Counted from the stretch's first letter, positions 41,381 through 51,455 are shown. The stretch: 64,000 bases of DNA from an uncultured Eubacterium sp. (GCA_944380545.1 CALWHV010000004.1:1-64000); one strand, 5' to 3'. Translations and numbers: made by a program. Notes: generated by a model from the letters alone, not told the origin.

Positions 41381-42199
41381 ATGAAAACACTTTATATTAC
41401 GGATCTTGACGGCACTTTGCTCAGAAGCGATCAGCGCACCTCGGATTTCACGAACGATGTGATCAACAGCCTTGTTCGTGAAGGCTTGATTTTTTCATAC
41501 GCCACGGCGCGCAGCTCCCACACCGCCGCCAAGGTAATGCGCGGGCTGGCCTGCCGTATGCCAAAAATATTGTATAACGGCGCATTTATAATGGATTCAG
41601 AGACCGGCGAGTTGCTTTACGAAGCTCTTTTAGGCGCTGATTTTGAGCCGCTTTTGAGCGATATAATCAACGCCGGCGTTTGTCCTATCGTTTATTCCTT
41701 GACGGGCGGCGCGGAAAAATTTTCATTTATTTCCGATAAATGCTCCGCCGCACAGCTTGATTTTGTTTTAACGCGCGCCTCAGACCCGCGCTTTAATCCC
41801 GTTTCACGCGTGGATGAGTTGAAAGGCGGCGAGCCGTTTTATGTCACCTGTATTGATTCCGTAACAAAGCTTTTGCCGCTTTACGAAAAATATAAAAACA
41901 TACTTCACTGCGTGTATTCGCGTGATATTTACTCCGGCGAGCAGTGGCTCGAATTTATGCCGCGCGAGGCAACTAAGGCAAACGCGCTTTTAAAGCTTAA
42001 AGAGCTTTTGGGGTGCGAAAGCTGCGTTGCGTTCGGCGACGGCGTGAACGACCTTGAAATGTTCGCCGCAGCCGACGAGTGCTACGCCGTTTCAAACGCC
42101 GCACTGGAGCTCAAGAGCGTTGCAACCGGAGTGATAGGCTCAAACGACGAGGATGCAGTTGCAAAATGGCTCTTGAAGAACGCTCGTTTGTGCCGATAA
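41381..42199 (+). CDS. Cof-type HAD phosphatase
   Basis: 272 aa from ATG 41381 with GGAGGGG SD. Motif I is ITDLDGTLLRSD, motif II in FSYATARSSHTA, motif III lysine region in PREATKANALL, motif IV VAFGDGVNDLEMF. This is the Cof/YbiV subfamily (HAD-IIB) with a mixed alpha/beta cap, hydrolysing sugar phosphates or cofactor phosphates; the exact substrate cannot be told. It is the first chromosomal gene beyond the ICE and is GC-richer than the element. Confidence 0.88.
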   Translation: MKTLYITDLDGTLLRSDQRTSDFTNDVINSLVREGLIFSYATARSSHTAAKVMRGLACRMPKILYNGAFIMDSETGELLYEALLGADFEPLLSDIINAGVCPIVYSLTGGAEKFSFISDKCSAAQLDFVLTRASDPRFNPVSRVDELKGGEPFYVTCIDSVTKLLPLYEKYKNILHCVYSRDIYSGEQWLEFMPREATKANALLKLKELLGCESCVAFGDGVNDLEMFAAADECYAVSNAALELKSVATGVIGSNDEDAVAKWLLKNARLCR

Positions 42200-42287
42200 A
42201 GCAAGAATTTTTTTGTAGCATATTTACATATTCTTTTATTTATGTTATATTTATTTTGTGTATTATGCAGATTTTTAAATACAAACG

Positions 42288-44891
42288 GTGATGGATATGA
42301 AAATGTCAAAAAGAATTTTCTCTGTATTTCTTGCGTGCGTCCTGTGCTTTGCCGCGCTTGCGGGAACGCTCACTACCGCCTCCGCGGCGGACAGCGGCTC
42401 CTGCGGCGCCGTGGGCAGCAGCGTAAGCTGGCGGTATGACAGTTCGTCAAAAACGCTCACGATTTCCGGCAGCGGCAAGATAAAGGATTACAGCGATTTG
42501 CAGATATTAACCGGCAAGGTACCGTGGTACGATTACCGCGGCGAGTGTGAGAGCCTTGTTATTGAAGAGGGCGTTACGCGCATCGGCGACTATGCGTTCA
42601 GCCGTATGACCGCGCTTAAAACAGCCTCGCTGCCTACAGGCCTTGCCGAGATAGGCGAGCACGCGTTTTATGAGAGCGCCGTGCTTGAAAACTGCCCGCT
42701 TCCCGCCGGCCTTGAAAAAATAGAGGGCTATGCCTTTTACGGCTGCACGAGCCTTCGCAGGGTCGATTTCCCCGAGGGGCTCAGGGAGATACGCCAGTTT
42801 GCGTATTATAACAGCGGCGTAGAAGAGGTCGTTTTTCCGGACAGCCTAACAAGCCTCGGCAACGATGATCTTTTCGGCACCGTACCGGTAGGCTCCGTCT
42901 TTTTCAACTGTAAAAATCTTGAAAGCGTAACCTTCGGCGCAGGACTGACCGAAACGGGGCTCAACAATTTTTCCGGCTGCACCACACTGCGCCATATCGA
43001 TTTCGGAACGGGCATTACCACCATATCGGATCGCTCCTTCAGCGATACCTTTATGACCACGCTCGTAATACCGGAAAATGTTACTGAGATCGGTATCCTT
43101 GCGTTTTCAAATGTGCCCACCCTTACCGATATCTATATCTACAACAGCGAGTGCAAGATCTCAACCGTGCTTGACGATGATTCGCCTATAAGCTCTGCGG
43201 ACGACCCGTTCCTCGGCAGCCAGCAGACCGTCGTTTTCCACGGCCATTCGCTCTCCACCGCGCAGGAATATGCCGAGCGCAAGGGGTACGCCTTCGTTTC
43301 AATAGACGACTGCGCCCACGCCAATCTCTATGAGGAGATAACCTCGGAGCCCACCTGCGAGCTTGCCGGCAGCAAAAATATAATCTGCTACGACTGCGGA
43401 AATGTTGTTGAAACAGCCGTGATAGACGCGCTCGGCCACGATTATGTAACCGATTCCACAGAGGATAAAACGCTTGAGGACGGGCATATCTACGATTATC
43501 AGACCTGCGCGCGCTGCGGCGAAAAGCATACCGCCGTTACGCATAAGCAGTGGGTCGAGGGTTATTACGCCGTAAGCTACGAAGGCATCCTCGCCTCCGA
43601 GCCCACCTGCACCGGCACGGGCTTCGGCTACAGGCAGTGCACCGTTGAGGGCTGCGGTTATAAAGCCGCAGTCGGTCAGATAGTTCCCGCGCTCGGTCAT
43701 AATGTTGAGGAGTATACGAGCGAGCTTCCCGCCACCTGCACCGAGGACGGCTCCGCAACAGGTGTCTGCACGCGCTGCGGAGAGACCGTTACCGAAACGC
43801 TTCCGGCAGCGGGTCACAAGGTTGCCGAATTCACCGAATATCCGCCCACCTGCACGGAAAACGGCAGCAGAGAGGGCGTTTGCTCCGTCTGCGGCGAAAC
43901 TGTAACGGAGATCATCGAAGCTCCCGGCCACAATATGGAGCTTGTTTCCTCCGCTGTCGGCGAGGACGGCCATACGCAGGAGCTTTACGGCTGCACGGTC
44001 TGCGGCGCGCAGGAGTCAAAGACCGTCCACACCGAATGGGTGGAGGGGTATTACACGGATGTCGTCATCTCTCCCGGCACCTGCACCAGCAGGGGGCATA
44101 CGCAGCGCACCTGCTCAGTCTGCGGTCTTGTTGAGGATATCTACACCGAGCTTTCCGCGCACGAGCGCGGCGAGGGCGTGGTAACAAAGGAGCCCACCTG
44201 CACCGAGGCGGGCGTCACCTCATATACCTGCATAAAATGCGGCGATGTTCTGGAGGTGAGCATCCTTCCGCTCGGCCACGATATGAGCGTTGAAACCGTT
44301 TTGCAGGAGCCCACCTGCGAGCTTGCCGGCACCGGTCAGCTCAAATGCTCGAGGTGCGATAACGCCACAACCTACGAGATACCCGCGCTCGGCCATAATA
44401 TAGAGGGCGCTGCGGATTATGAGATAGTTGCCCCCGCCACCTGCACCGAGGAGGGCACGGCGCGCGGCACCTGCGCGGGCTGCGGCAAGTCAGCCGAGGT
44501 CGCGATACCCGCGGCGGGTCATTCGTATAATGATTCAGATGTGCAGGTAACGCTTGAGCCCACCTGCACCGAGCCGGGAAGCGCCGTCAGAACCTGCTGC
44601 GTCTGCAAAGCGCAGGAAACCGTTGAGCTTCCCGCCAAAGGCCACTCCTACCGCTATTCTCATCATTATCATGTTGACAACGACCTTGTGAACGCCGATT
44701 ATCTGGCGTATTTCTGCACGGAATGCGGCGAGGAGCACGACGAGCTCAAAACCTCCGTTGAGCTGCAGTTCAGACTGCATCTCAACGACCTTCGCACCGA
44801 TTCCGAAAACGGCTGGCTCTACGATGTCAATTACGACGGCTATATCAATTCTCACGACTATGCAATAATCAAGCAATACAAAACGCTTTGA
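42288..44891 (+). CDS. Secreted BspA-type LRR protein with cysteine repeats and dockerin-like end
   Basis: About 865 aa; the start is uncertain (GTG 42288, ATG 42297 or 42303, no strong SD). A signal peptide (KRIFSVFLACVLCFAALAG, cut near ASA-ADS) is followed by BspA-like leucine-rich repeats (about 50-340, e.g. IEEGVTRIGDYAFSRM). Then come about nine repeats of a PTC-x(n)-C-x-x-CG-x(n)-LGH unit, e.g. EPTCTEAGVTSYTCIKCGDV, that could bind metal or form disulfides. The end has YDVNYDGYINSHDYAIIKQY, one dockerin-type calcium loop. It is probably a surface or cellulosome-associated adhesion protein. Confidence 0.82.
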   Translation: MMDMKMSKRIFSVFLACVLCFAALAGTLTTASAADSGSCGAVGSSVSWRYDSSSKTLTISGSGKIKDYSDLQILTGKVPWYDYRGECESLVIEEGVTRIGDYAFSRMTALKTASLPTGLAEIGEHAFYESAVLENCPLPAGLEKIEGYAFYGCTSLRRVDFPEGLREIRQFAYYNSGVEEVVFPDSLTSLGNDDLFGTVPVGSVFFNCKNLESVTFGAGLTETGLNNFSGCTTLRHIDFGTGITTISDRSFSDTFMTTLVIPENVTEIGILAFSNVPTLTDIYIYNSECKISTVLDDDSPISSADDPFLGSQQTVVFHGHSLSTAQEYAERKGYAFVSIDDCAHANLYEEITSEPTCELAGSKNIICYDCGNVVETAVIDALGHDYVTDSTEDKTLEDGHIYDYQTCARCGEKHTAVTHKQWVEGYYAVSYEGILASEPTCTGTGFGYRQCTVEGCGYKAAVGQIVPALGHNVEEYTSELPATCTEDGSATGVCTRCGETVTETLPAAGHKVAEFTEYPPTCTENGSREGVCSVCGETVTEIIEAPGHNMELVSSAVGEDGHTQELYGCTVCGAQESKTVHTEWVEGYYTDVVISPGTCTSRGHTQRTCSVCGLVEDIYTELSAHERGEGVVTKEPTCTEAGVTSYTCIKCGDVLEVSILPLGHDMSVETVLQEPTCELAGTGQLKCSRCDNATTYEIPALGHNIEGAADYEIVAPATCTEEGTARGTCAGCGKSAEVAIPAAGHSYNDSDVQVTLEPTCTEPGSAVRTCCVCKAQETVELPAKGHSYRYSHHYHVDNDLVNADYLAYFCTECGEEHDELKTSVELQFRLHLNDLRTDSENGWLYDVNYDGYINSHDYAIIKQYKTL

Positions 44892-44898
44892 CCGATTT

Positions 44899-44942
44899 CG
44901 GGCCGCAAGCGCAGCTTTGTCTGCAGGCGGCCCGATTTTTTT
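44899..44942 (+). terminator. Rho-independent terminator
   Basis: CGGGCCGC (44899-44906) pairs with GCGGCCCG (44927-44934), then ATTTTTTT. It ends the LRR gene and isolates it from pyrH. Confidence 0.85.
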
Positions 44943-45057
44943 GAAATCTTTAACAAATTGATTTGCTTTATCTATTTACTTTGTTTTTAAAATATATTAT
45001 TATATACTAAAGCATAAAATATAAAACCACGAAATATAAAACCACGGAGGTCGATTT

Positions 45058-45765
45058 ATGGGCGCAGCATATAAACGCATACTTCTCAAGCTCTCCGGCG
45101 AGGTGCTTGCCGGCGGCAAAGCTTCGGGAATTGATAACGATACCGTCGTAACCATCTGCAAGGCGGTAAAGGAGGTTGCCGATCTCGGCGTTGAGGTCGC
45201 GATCGTTGTCGGAGGCGGCAATTTCTGGCGCGGCAGATCGAGCGACGGGATGGACAGAGCACGCGCGGACCATATCGGTATGCTTGCCACCGCGATGAAC
45301 GCGCTTGCGCTTTGCGACGCGCTTGAGCAGCTCGGCGCCGATGTGCGCGTGCAGACCGCCATTGAAATGCGCCAGATAGCGGAGCCCTATATCAGAAACA
45401 GAGCCATCCGCCATCTTGAAAAGGGCAGGATAGTCATCTTCGGCTGCGGCACGGGCTCGCCGTTCTTCTCAACGGACACGGCAGCCGCTCTCAGAAGCGT
45501 GGAGATGAACGCGGACGCGCTGCTTAAGGCAACTAATGTGGACGGCGTTTTCGATATGGACCCCAACAAGTATCCGGACGCCGTAAAGTACGATTCCGTC
45601 ACCTTCCGCGAGGTCATAAACCGCGACCTCAAGGTTATGGATTCCACGGCGTTCTCGCTGTGTAAGGATAATGATATGACGATTATCGTCTTCAATCTTG
45701 ACGACCCGCATAATCTTGTGGATGTCGTCTGCGGAAAAAATATCGGCACAGCCGTTACAAACTGA
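45058..45765 (+). CDS. pyrH: UMP kinase
   Basis: A 235-aa amino-acid-kinase-fold enzyme that phosphorylates UMP to UDP. Motifs: [25 protein letters not shown], the [15 protein letters not shown] helix, [16 protein letters not shown] and [16 protein letters not shown]. Full length for the family. It has CGGAGG SD and begins the conserved pyrH-frr-uppS-cdsA-dxr-rseP-ispG-polC group; tsf and rpsB, often upstream, are replaced by the LRR gene. Confidence 0.97.
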   Translation: MGAAYKRILLKLSGEVLAGGKASGIDNDTVVTICKAVKEVADLGVEVAIVVGGGNFWRGRSSDGMDRARADHIGMLATAMNALALCDALEQLGADVRVQTAIEMRQIAEPYIRNRAIRHLEKGRIVIFGCGTGSPFFSTDTAAALRSVEMNADALLKATNVDGVFDMDPNKYPDAVKYDSVTFREVINRDLKVMDSTAFSLCKDNDMTIIVFNLDDPHNLVDVVCGKNIGTAVTN

Positions 45766-45801
45766 CCGCTCTGCGGCATTAAAACAGAAAGGTGTATTGT
45801 T

Positions 45802-46356
45802 ATGGATGCAGTTTTTGCTAAAACCAAGGAAAAAATGAATAAATGCCTTGACGCTCTTGAAAGAGATTATAAGGCTGTTCGCGCCGGCAGGGCAAATCCC
45901 GCCGTGCTCGACCGCGTAACGGTGGATTATTACGGCACCGCAACTCCCATAAACCAGGTGGCTGCGGTCAGCGTTCCCGAGCCGCGTATGCTTATGATCC
46001 AGCCGTGGGACGCCTCTATCATCAAAGAGATAGAAAAGGCTATCAACACCTCCGATATCGGCATCAATCCCAATAACGACGGCAAGGTCATCCGCCTCGT
46101 TTTCCCGCCCCTCACCGAGGAGCGCCGCAAGGAGCTTGTAAAGGATATATCAAAGCGCGCCGAGGAGGGCAAGGTCGCCCTCAGAAACATCAGGCGCGAC
46201 GCTATGGACGATATCAAGAAGCTCAAGAAAAACGGCGACATCACCGAGGATGACCTAAAGGACGGCGAAAAAGAGCTTCATAGAATTACGGACGATTTTG
46301 TTATGCAGATAGAGGATATGGAAAAGAAAAAGGAAAAAGAGATTCTTTCCATTTAA
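45802..46356 (+). CDS. frr: Ribosome recycling factor
   Basis: A 184-aa protein with AGAAAGGTG SD. Matches RRF: YKAVRAGRANPAVLDRVTVD, YGTATPINQVAAVSVPEPRM, PNNDGKVIRLVFPPLTEERR, with the long three-helix bundle ending MEKKKEKEILSI. It splits post-termination ribosomes with EF-G. It is followed by 136 bases of intergenic sequence with GC-rich dyads (for example GGCGG/CCGCC near 46425-46445) before uppS. Confidence 0.97.
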   Translation: MDAVFAKTKEKMNKCLDALERDYKAVRAGRANPAVLDRVTVDYYGTATPINQVAAVSVPEPRMLMIQPWDASIIKEIEKAINTSDIGINPNNDGKVIRLVFPPLTEERRKELVKDISKRAEEGKVALRNIRRDAMDDIKKLKKNGDITEDDLKDGEKELHRITDDFVMQIEDMEKKKEKEILSI

Positions 46357-46492
46357 GCTGAGCAAAAAATCGCCGTCAGCGGCCGTCTCTCGGCCGTCCG
46401 GCAAAGCATAATATCGCAAAATAGGCGGGGATGGTTCTCCGCCGTTCTGCGTTTATACACGGCTGTTTTTTAAGCCGCAAAGGAGAAAAACA

Positions 46493-47206
46493 ATGGCTAT
46501 CTTCGGCAGAAAATCATCGCCGGCCGAATTTTCCGTTCTGCCCCGCCACCTCGGAATAATTATGGACGGCAACGGCAGATGGGCAAAAAAAAGAGGCCTG
46601 CCGCGCACGGCGGGTCACAAGGTCGGCGCGGATGTGTTTAAAAAAATATCCAAGGAGTGCGGCCGCCTCGGCATAGAGGAGGTCACCTTTTACGCCTTTT
46701 CCACGGAAAACTGGAAGCGCCCCAAGGAAGAGATCGAAACGCTTATGCGCCTCTTTTACGATTATCTGATAGAGGCTAAAAACGACCTTCAGGCAAGCGG
46801 CGATATCCGCGTGCGCTTCATAGGCGAAAAAGAGGGGATGCACCCCAAGCTGCTTGAGCTTATGCGCGACGCGGAGCAGGAGACCGCCTCCAGAACCGGC
46901 ACGCTCGTCAATGTTGCGGTCAACTACGGCGGCAGGCAGGAGATTGCAGACGCCGTAAATTCCCTTATCGCTGCGGGTAAAAAAAGCGTCACCCCCGAGG
47001 ATATCTCGGCAAAACTCTTCACCTCGGCGGATTGCGATCTTATTATCAGACCGAGCGGCGAGCAGCGCCTTTCTAATTTCCTGCTGTGGCAGTCGGCGTA
47101 CAGCGAGTTTTGGTACAGCGATGTGCTCTGGCCCGATTTCACGGAAAAGGACCTTCACGCCGCGCTTTCGGATTTTGAAAAAAGGAACCGCCGGTTCGGC
47201 GGCTGA
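46493..47206 (+). CDS. uppS: Undecaprenyl diphosphate synthase
   Basis: A 237-aa cis-prenyltransferase that builds the C55 lipid carrier for cell-wall synthesis. Motifs: IIMDGNGRWAKKRGLPRTAG with catalytic Asp, TFYAFSTENWKRP, NYGGRQEI, DLIIRPSGEQRLSNFLLWQS and SEFWYSDVLWPDF. Full length. The gene follows frr after a GC-rich gap and is nine bases before cdsA. Confidence 0.97.
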   Translation: MAIFGRKSSPAEFSVLPRHLGIIMDGNGRWAKKRGLPRTAGHKVGADVFKKISKECGRLGIEEVTFYAFSTENWKRPKEEIETLMRLFYDYLIEAKNDLQASGDIRVRFIGEKEGMHPKLLELMRDAEQETASRTGTLVNVAVNYGGRQEIADAVNSLIAAGKKSVTPEDISAKLFTSADCDLIIRPSGEQRLSNFLLWQSAYSEFWYSDVLWPDFTEKDLHAALSDFEKRNRRFGG

Positions 47207-47214
47207 GTGATGCT

Positions 47215-48078
47215 ATGAAACAGAGAGTTATAACCGCGCTTGTGCTGCTTTCGGTGCTGGCTGTTGTAGTGTGGCAGATAAACACGCCGCTGTTTGCCGC
47301 CGTTATTATGTTTTTAAGCGCCGTCGCGGCAAACGAGATAATGCGCTGCGCAAAGATATCAAATAAATTCCTGCTCGTTTTCGGCACGGCATTCGCCGCC
47401 GTAACGCCGCTGCTTGCAAGCGCAAAGGCGCTTGAGCCGCTCGTTTCGGCGGATGTCTGGGGCTCGGTGATCTCCGCCGTTCCCGGAGTCGTCTATATCA
47501 TCGCCTTCGTGCTCATAATGTGCCTTGCAATGCTCAAGGGCTATTCCCACACAAAGTTTGAGGATGTGGCGGTGGCGTTTTTCGCCTGCGTTCTCGTGCC
47601 GTTCGGCTTTTCCGTGTTCGTACGCCTGCGCGATATGCTTCAAAACGAACAGCTCGGCATCTATCTCATCTTCTTCGCCCTTATCTGCGCCCTCGGCACG
47701 GATGTGGGCGCGCAGCTCGGCGGAATGGCGTTCGGAAAGCATAAGATGAGCCCCAATATCAGCCCCAAAAAAACAGTTGAGGGCGCGGTGTGCGGCATCG
47801 TTTTCTCGCTTGTGCTGAATGTTGCCGCGCTTCTGATATACAGCCACCTTGCGTCGGAGCCCCTCGGCAAAACGGCTTCGGCAATCATAATCGCCTGCAG
47901 CGTTCCCGTTTCGCTTATGGGTATGGCTGGCGATCTCACAGCCTCCGTTTTAAAGCGCAATTTCGGCGTAAAGGATTTCGGCAAGATCTTCCCCGGCCAC
48001 GGCGGCGTTATGGATAGGTTCGATTCCGTCCTCTTTACGCTGGCGCTTACTTACGCAATGGCGCTGCTTGCATTCTGA
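47215..48078 (+). CDS. cdsA: Phosphatidate cytidylyltransferase
   Basis: A 287-aa membrane protein with about eight transmembrane segments, making CDP-diacylglycerol from phosphatidate and CTP. The C-terminal signature is intact: GDLTASVLKRNFGVKDFG, IFPGHGGVMDRFDSVLF. The central ALGTDVGAQLGGMAFGKHKM segment belongs to the same family. It is coupled to uppS in the conserved lipid cluster. Confidence 0.95.
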   Translation: MKQRVITALVLLSVLAVVVWQINTPLFAAVIMFLSAVAANEIMRCAKISNKFLLVFGTAFAAVTPLLASAKALEPLVSADVWGSVISAVPGVVYIIAFVLIMCLAMLKGYSHTKFEDVAVAFFACVLVPFGFSVFVRLRDMLQNEQLGIYLIFFALICALGTDVGAQLGGMAFGKHKMSPNISPKKTVEGAVCGIVFSLVLNVAALLIYSHLASEPLGKTASAIIIACSVPVSLMGMAGDLTASVLKRNFGVKDFGKIFPGHGGVMDRFDSVLFTLALTYAMALLAF

Positions 48079-48153
48079 CCGCCGATACGGCGAATTAAAT
48101 TCCGTCTGCAAAATTATATTTTTTAATGCAGCCCGAAAGGCTTGGTGAACATA

Positions 48154-49299
48154 ATGAATATTTCCATCCTCGGCTCAACCGGCTCCATCGGCGTTCAGTC
48201 GCTCGATGTCTGCCGTATGCACGGCTATAATGTGGTCTGCCTCACAGCCAACACGAATGTAGAAAAAATGGAGAGCCAGATACGCGAATTTCACCCCGCG
48301 CTTGCCTGTCTTATGGATGAAAAGGCGGCGGCTCAGCTCAAAACGCGCGTGGCGGACACTCCTGTAAAGATCGTCTCCGGTATGGAGGGGCTCGTAGAGT
48401 GCGCTTCCTACGACGGGGCGGACACCGTGCTCAATTCCGTAGTGGGTATGATAGGATTGATCCCCACGCTTGAGGCGATAAAGGCTAAAAAAACAATCGC
48501 TCTTGCAAATAAGGAGACGCTCGTTGCCGGCGGCAGCATAGTCACCCGCCTTGCCGCGGAAAACGGCGTTTCGATCCTTCCGGTAGACAGCGAGCATTCC
48601 GCCATCTTTCAGGCGCTTCAGGGCAGCCCCGGAAAAAAAGCGGTCAAAAAGCTGATACTCACGGCGTCCGGCGGCCCGTTCTTCGGAAAAAGCATAGGCG
48701 AGCTTGAAGCCGTCACCCCGCAGGACGCGCTAAAGCATCCGAACTGGAATATGGGCGCAAAAATAACCATAGATTCCGCTACAATGATGAATAAGGGCCT
48801 TGAATTTATTGAGGCAAAATGGCTTTTCGATATGCCGGGCGACGCGATAGACATCGTTATCCACCGCGAATCGGTGGTCCATTCCGCCGTGGTATACAGG
48901 GATAATTCCGTCATAGCCCAGCTCGGCGTGCCGGATATGCGCATCCCCATCCAGTACGCCCTTACCTATCCCGAACGCCTTGAAAGCCCCGTAAAGGAGC
49001 TTTCCCTGAGTGATTACGGCAGGCTCACCTTCTTTGAGCCGGATTACAAGACTTTTAAATGTATCAATGTCTGCAAAAAGGCAATCGAGCTCGGCGGCGT
49101 TCACCCCGCCGCCGCAAACGGCGCTAACGAGGAGAGCGTAAGGCTTTTCCTCGGCGGTAAAATTAAATTCACGGATATTGCATATCTTAATGAGGAGGCT
49201 ATGAAAAACGCCCCCGATATCAAGAACCCCGATTTAAACGATGTTCTTGAGGCGGACAGGAATGCCCGCGAATATGTTATTTCAAACTACGGCAAGTAA
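48154..49299 (+). CDS. dxr: 1-deoxy-D-xylulose 5-phosphate reductoisomerase
   Basis: 381 aa from ATG 48154 (an upstream in-frame TTG exists but the SD suits 48154). Second enzyme of the MEP isoprenoid pathway. NADPH loop ISILGSTGSIGVQSLDV, ALANKETLVAGG, metal and substrate motifs PVDSEHSAIFQAL and WNMGAKITIDSATMMNKGLE. Full length. It lies in the operon with rseP and ispG, another MEP gene. Confidence 0.96.
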   Translation: MNISILGSTGSIGVQSLDVCRMHGYNVVCLTANTNVEKMESQIREFHPALACLMDEKAAAQLKTRVADTPVKIVSGMEGLVECASYDGADTVLNSVVGMIGLIPTLEAIKAKKTIALANKETLVAGGSIVTRLAAENGVSILPVDSEHSAIFQALQGSPGKKAVKKLILTASGGPFFGKSIGELEAVTPQDALKHPNWNMGAKITIDSATMMNKGLEFIEAKWLFDMPGDAIDIVIHRESVVHSAVVYRDNSVIAQLGVPDMRIPIQYALTYPERLESPVKELSLSDYGRLTFFEPDYKTFKCINVCKKAIELGGVHPAAANGANEESVRLFLGGKIKFTDIAYLNEEAMKNAPDIKNPDLNDVLEADRNAREYVISNYGK

Positions 49300-49310
49300 G
49301 AGGCGATGTT

Positions 49311-50351
49311 GTGAGCTTTTCCACCGTGTGGAACACCGTTTATCCCATAATTGCGGCAATCCTGTTTTTTGAGCTTATCATAATTATCCACGAGGGCGGC
49401 CATTTCGCCGCCGCGCGGCTTATGAAAATAAAGGTAAACGAGTTTTCCGTCGGTATGGGGCCCAAGATTTTTTCGCTAAACAGGCGCGGCACTAAATTTT
49501 CGCTTCGCTGGGTGCTCTTCGGCGGCTACTGCGCTATGGAGGGCGAGGATGAGGACTCCTCGGAAAAAGGCTCCTTTTCTTCAAAAAGTCCTGCGGCAAG
49601 GATGTTCGTGGTCGCCGCGGGCGCGATTATGAATCTTCTGCTCGGCTTCGTGCTTGTGGTCGCTCTCGTCTCCTCGTCAGAGCTGGTGGGCACCACCACC
49701 GTCGCAAGGTTTGACGATAATGCCGTCAGCGCCGCAAGCGGCCTTCAGGCGGGCGATGTCATAAAAAGCATAGACGGTATGCGCGTCTACACCTCAACGG
49801 ATGTTTCAACCGGCCTCAGCCGTTCCGCCGATTCAACCGTTGAAATGGATGTTGTAAGAAACGGCGAAAAGCTATCTTTGGATGTCAGCTTTGACACAAC
49901 CGAAGAAAACGGCACGCAGTTTATAAAAATGGATTTCTGGCTGATCGGCAACGAAAAAACCTTTTTGGGCGTTGTTGAAAACAGCCTTGCCACCTTCATT
50001 TCATATATCAGAATGGTCTTTCTCTCTGTTGCCGATATAATCTCCGGCAGGTTCGGGCTATCGGATCTCAGCGGTCCCGTCGGAGCCGTTTCCGCTGTTT
50101 CCACCGCCGTCAAAACCGGTTCGGGTATGGGGCTTCGCCTTATGGCGCTGCTCACGATAAATGTGGGGCTCTTCAATCTTTTTCCCATCCCCGCGCTGGA
50201 CGGCTGGCGCTTCTTTATGCTCCTCGGCGAGGCGCTGTTCAAAAAGAAGCTGCCACCAAAATGGGAATACGCCGTAAACGCGGCAGGCCTTGCCGTGCTG
50301 CTCGGCATAATGGTGATAGTCACCTTTTCTGATGTAACAAAGCTTTTTTAA
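49311..50351 (+). CDS. rseP: Site-2 intramembrane protease
   Basis: A 346-aa M50 protease starting at GTG. Zinc site HEGGH in IIIHEGGHFAAARLM (about residues 27-31) and the second motif LFNLFPIPALDGWRF (about 286-300). A PDZ domain (about 120-200, SAASGLQAGDVIKSIDGMRV) lies between membrane segments. It cleaves membrane-bound anti-sigma factors and possibly signal-peptide remnants. The position between dxr and ispG is the usual Firmicutes order. Confidence 0.93.
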   Translation: MSFSTVWNTVYPIIAAILFFELIIIIHEGGHFAAARLMKIKVNEFSVGMGPKIFSLNRRGTKFSLRWVLFGGYCAMEGEDEDSSEKGSFSSKSPAARMFVVAAGAIMNLLLGFVLVVALVSSSELVGTTTVARFDDNAVSAASGLQAGDVIKSIDGMRVYTSTDVSTGLSRSADSTVEMDVVRNGEKLSLDVSFDTTEENGTQFIKMDFWLIGNEKTFLGVVENSLATFISYIRMVFLSVADIISGRFGLSDLSGPVGAVSAVSTAVKTGSGMGLRLMALLTINVGLFNLFPIPALDGWRFFMLLGEALFKKKLPPKWEYAVNAAGLAVLLGIMVIVTFSDVTKLF

Positions 50352-50402
50352 TAAATCAGTGTCAGGCGCGCCGCGAAAGCGGCGCCGAAAGGCGGTAAAA
50401 TT

Positions 50403-51455
50403 ATGATAAAACGCAGAGCTTCAAAAAAAATACGCATAAAGGATACATATATAGGCGGCGATTCGCCGATACTTGTGCAGTCGATGCTCAATGTGCCCTC
50501 AAATGATATCGAGGGCTCGGTCGCGCAGGCAAAGGAGCTTGCCGCCGCCGGCTGCCAGATAATCAGATTTGCTATCCCAAACGAGGAGGCGCTCGCCCTT
50601 ATCAAGCCCATCAAAAACGCCGTTGATGTGCCGCTCGTCGCCGATATACATTTCGACTACCGCCTTGCGCTCGGCGCGGCGGAGCGCGGGATAGACAAGA
50701 TAAGAATAAATCCCGGTAATATAGGCGATGATTCGCGCGTAAAGGCGGTTGCGGATATCTGCCGCCAAAAGGGGATACCGATAAGGATAGGCGTAAACAG
50801 CGGTTCTCTTGAAAAGCATATCCTTGAAAAGCACGGCGCCCCCACGCCGCAGGCGATGGTTGAATCGGCGCTTTACCACGCGTCGCTGCTTGAAAGATTT
50901 GATTTTGATAATATCGTCATCTCAATAAAATCCTCCGATGTAAACACTATGATAGCCGCCTACGAGCTTGCCGCCGAGCAGTGCGATTATCCGCTGCACC
51001 TCGGCGTTACGGAGGCGGGTACGGAGCGTATGGGCGTCATCAAATCCGCCATCGGCATAGGCTCGCTGCTCAACCGCGGAATAGGCGATACAATCCGTGT
51101 CAGCCTTTCGGACACGCCTGTCAAAGAGGTATTTGCGGCGTTTGATATCCTCAAGGCGCTCGGCCTTAAAAAGGACGCTCCCTATCTTATCTCCTGCCCC
51201 ACCTGCGGCAGAACAAGGATAGATCTCATCGGGCTTGCAAAGCAGGTGGAGGAGCGCCTTCAGGGCTGCACAAAGCCCATTAAGGTAGCCGTTATGGGCT
51301 GCATAGTAAACGGACCCGGCGAAGCGCGCGAGGCAGATATCGGCGTTGCCGGCGGAGACGGCTGCGGCCTAATTTTCAAAAAAGGGCAGATACTCAGAAA
51401 GGTGCCCGAAAGCGAACTTCTTGATGAACTGATGAAAGAGATTGATAAATTATAA
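50403..51455 (+). CDS. ispG: 4-hydroxy-3-methylbut-2-enyl diphosphate synthase
   Basis: A 350-aa iron-sulfur enzyme of the MEP pathway. N-terminal TIM barrel (PILVQSMLNVPSNDIEGSV, VADIHFDYRLAL, KIRINPGNIG) and the C-terminal [4Fe-4S] domain with cysteines in ISCPTCGRTRIDL and VMGCIVNGPGEA. The stop overlaps the polC start by one base (TAATG). Confidence 0.97.
   Translation: MIKRRASKKIRIKDTYIGGDSPILVQSMLNVPSNDIEGSVAQAKELAAAGCQIIRFAIPNEEALALIKPIKNAVDVPLVADIHFDYRLALGAAERGIDKIRINPGNIGDDSRVKAVADICRQKGIPIRIGVNSGSLEKHILEKHGAPTPQAMVESALYHASLLERFDFDNIVISIKSSDVNTMIAAYELAAEQCDYPLHLGVTEAGTERMGVIKSAIGIGSLLNRGIGDTIRVSLSDTPVKEVFAAFDILKALGLKKDAPYLISCPTCGRTRIDLIGLAKQVEERLQGCTKPIKVAVMGCIVNGPGEAREADIGVAGGDGCGLIFKKGQILRKVPESELLDELMKEIDKL

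Noticed and set aside
41206..41409. A 67-codon plus-strand ORF over the terminator
   Set aside because: It crosses a strong terminator and the SD of the HAD gene, has no SD of its own and no protein-like features.
43299..44876. Long minus-strand ORFs opposite the LRR/Cys-repeat gene
   Set aside because: They mirror the repeated codons of the plus-strand gene; the plus strand has signal peptide, LRR and dockerin-like features, so these are shadow frames.
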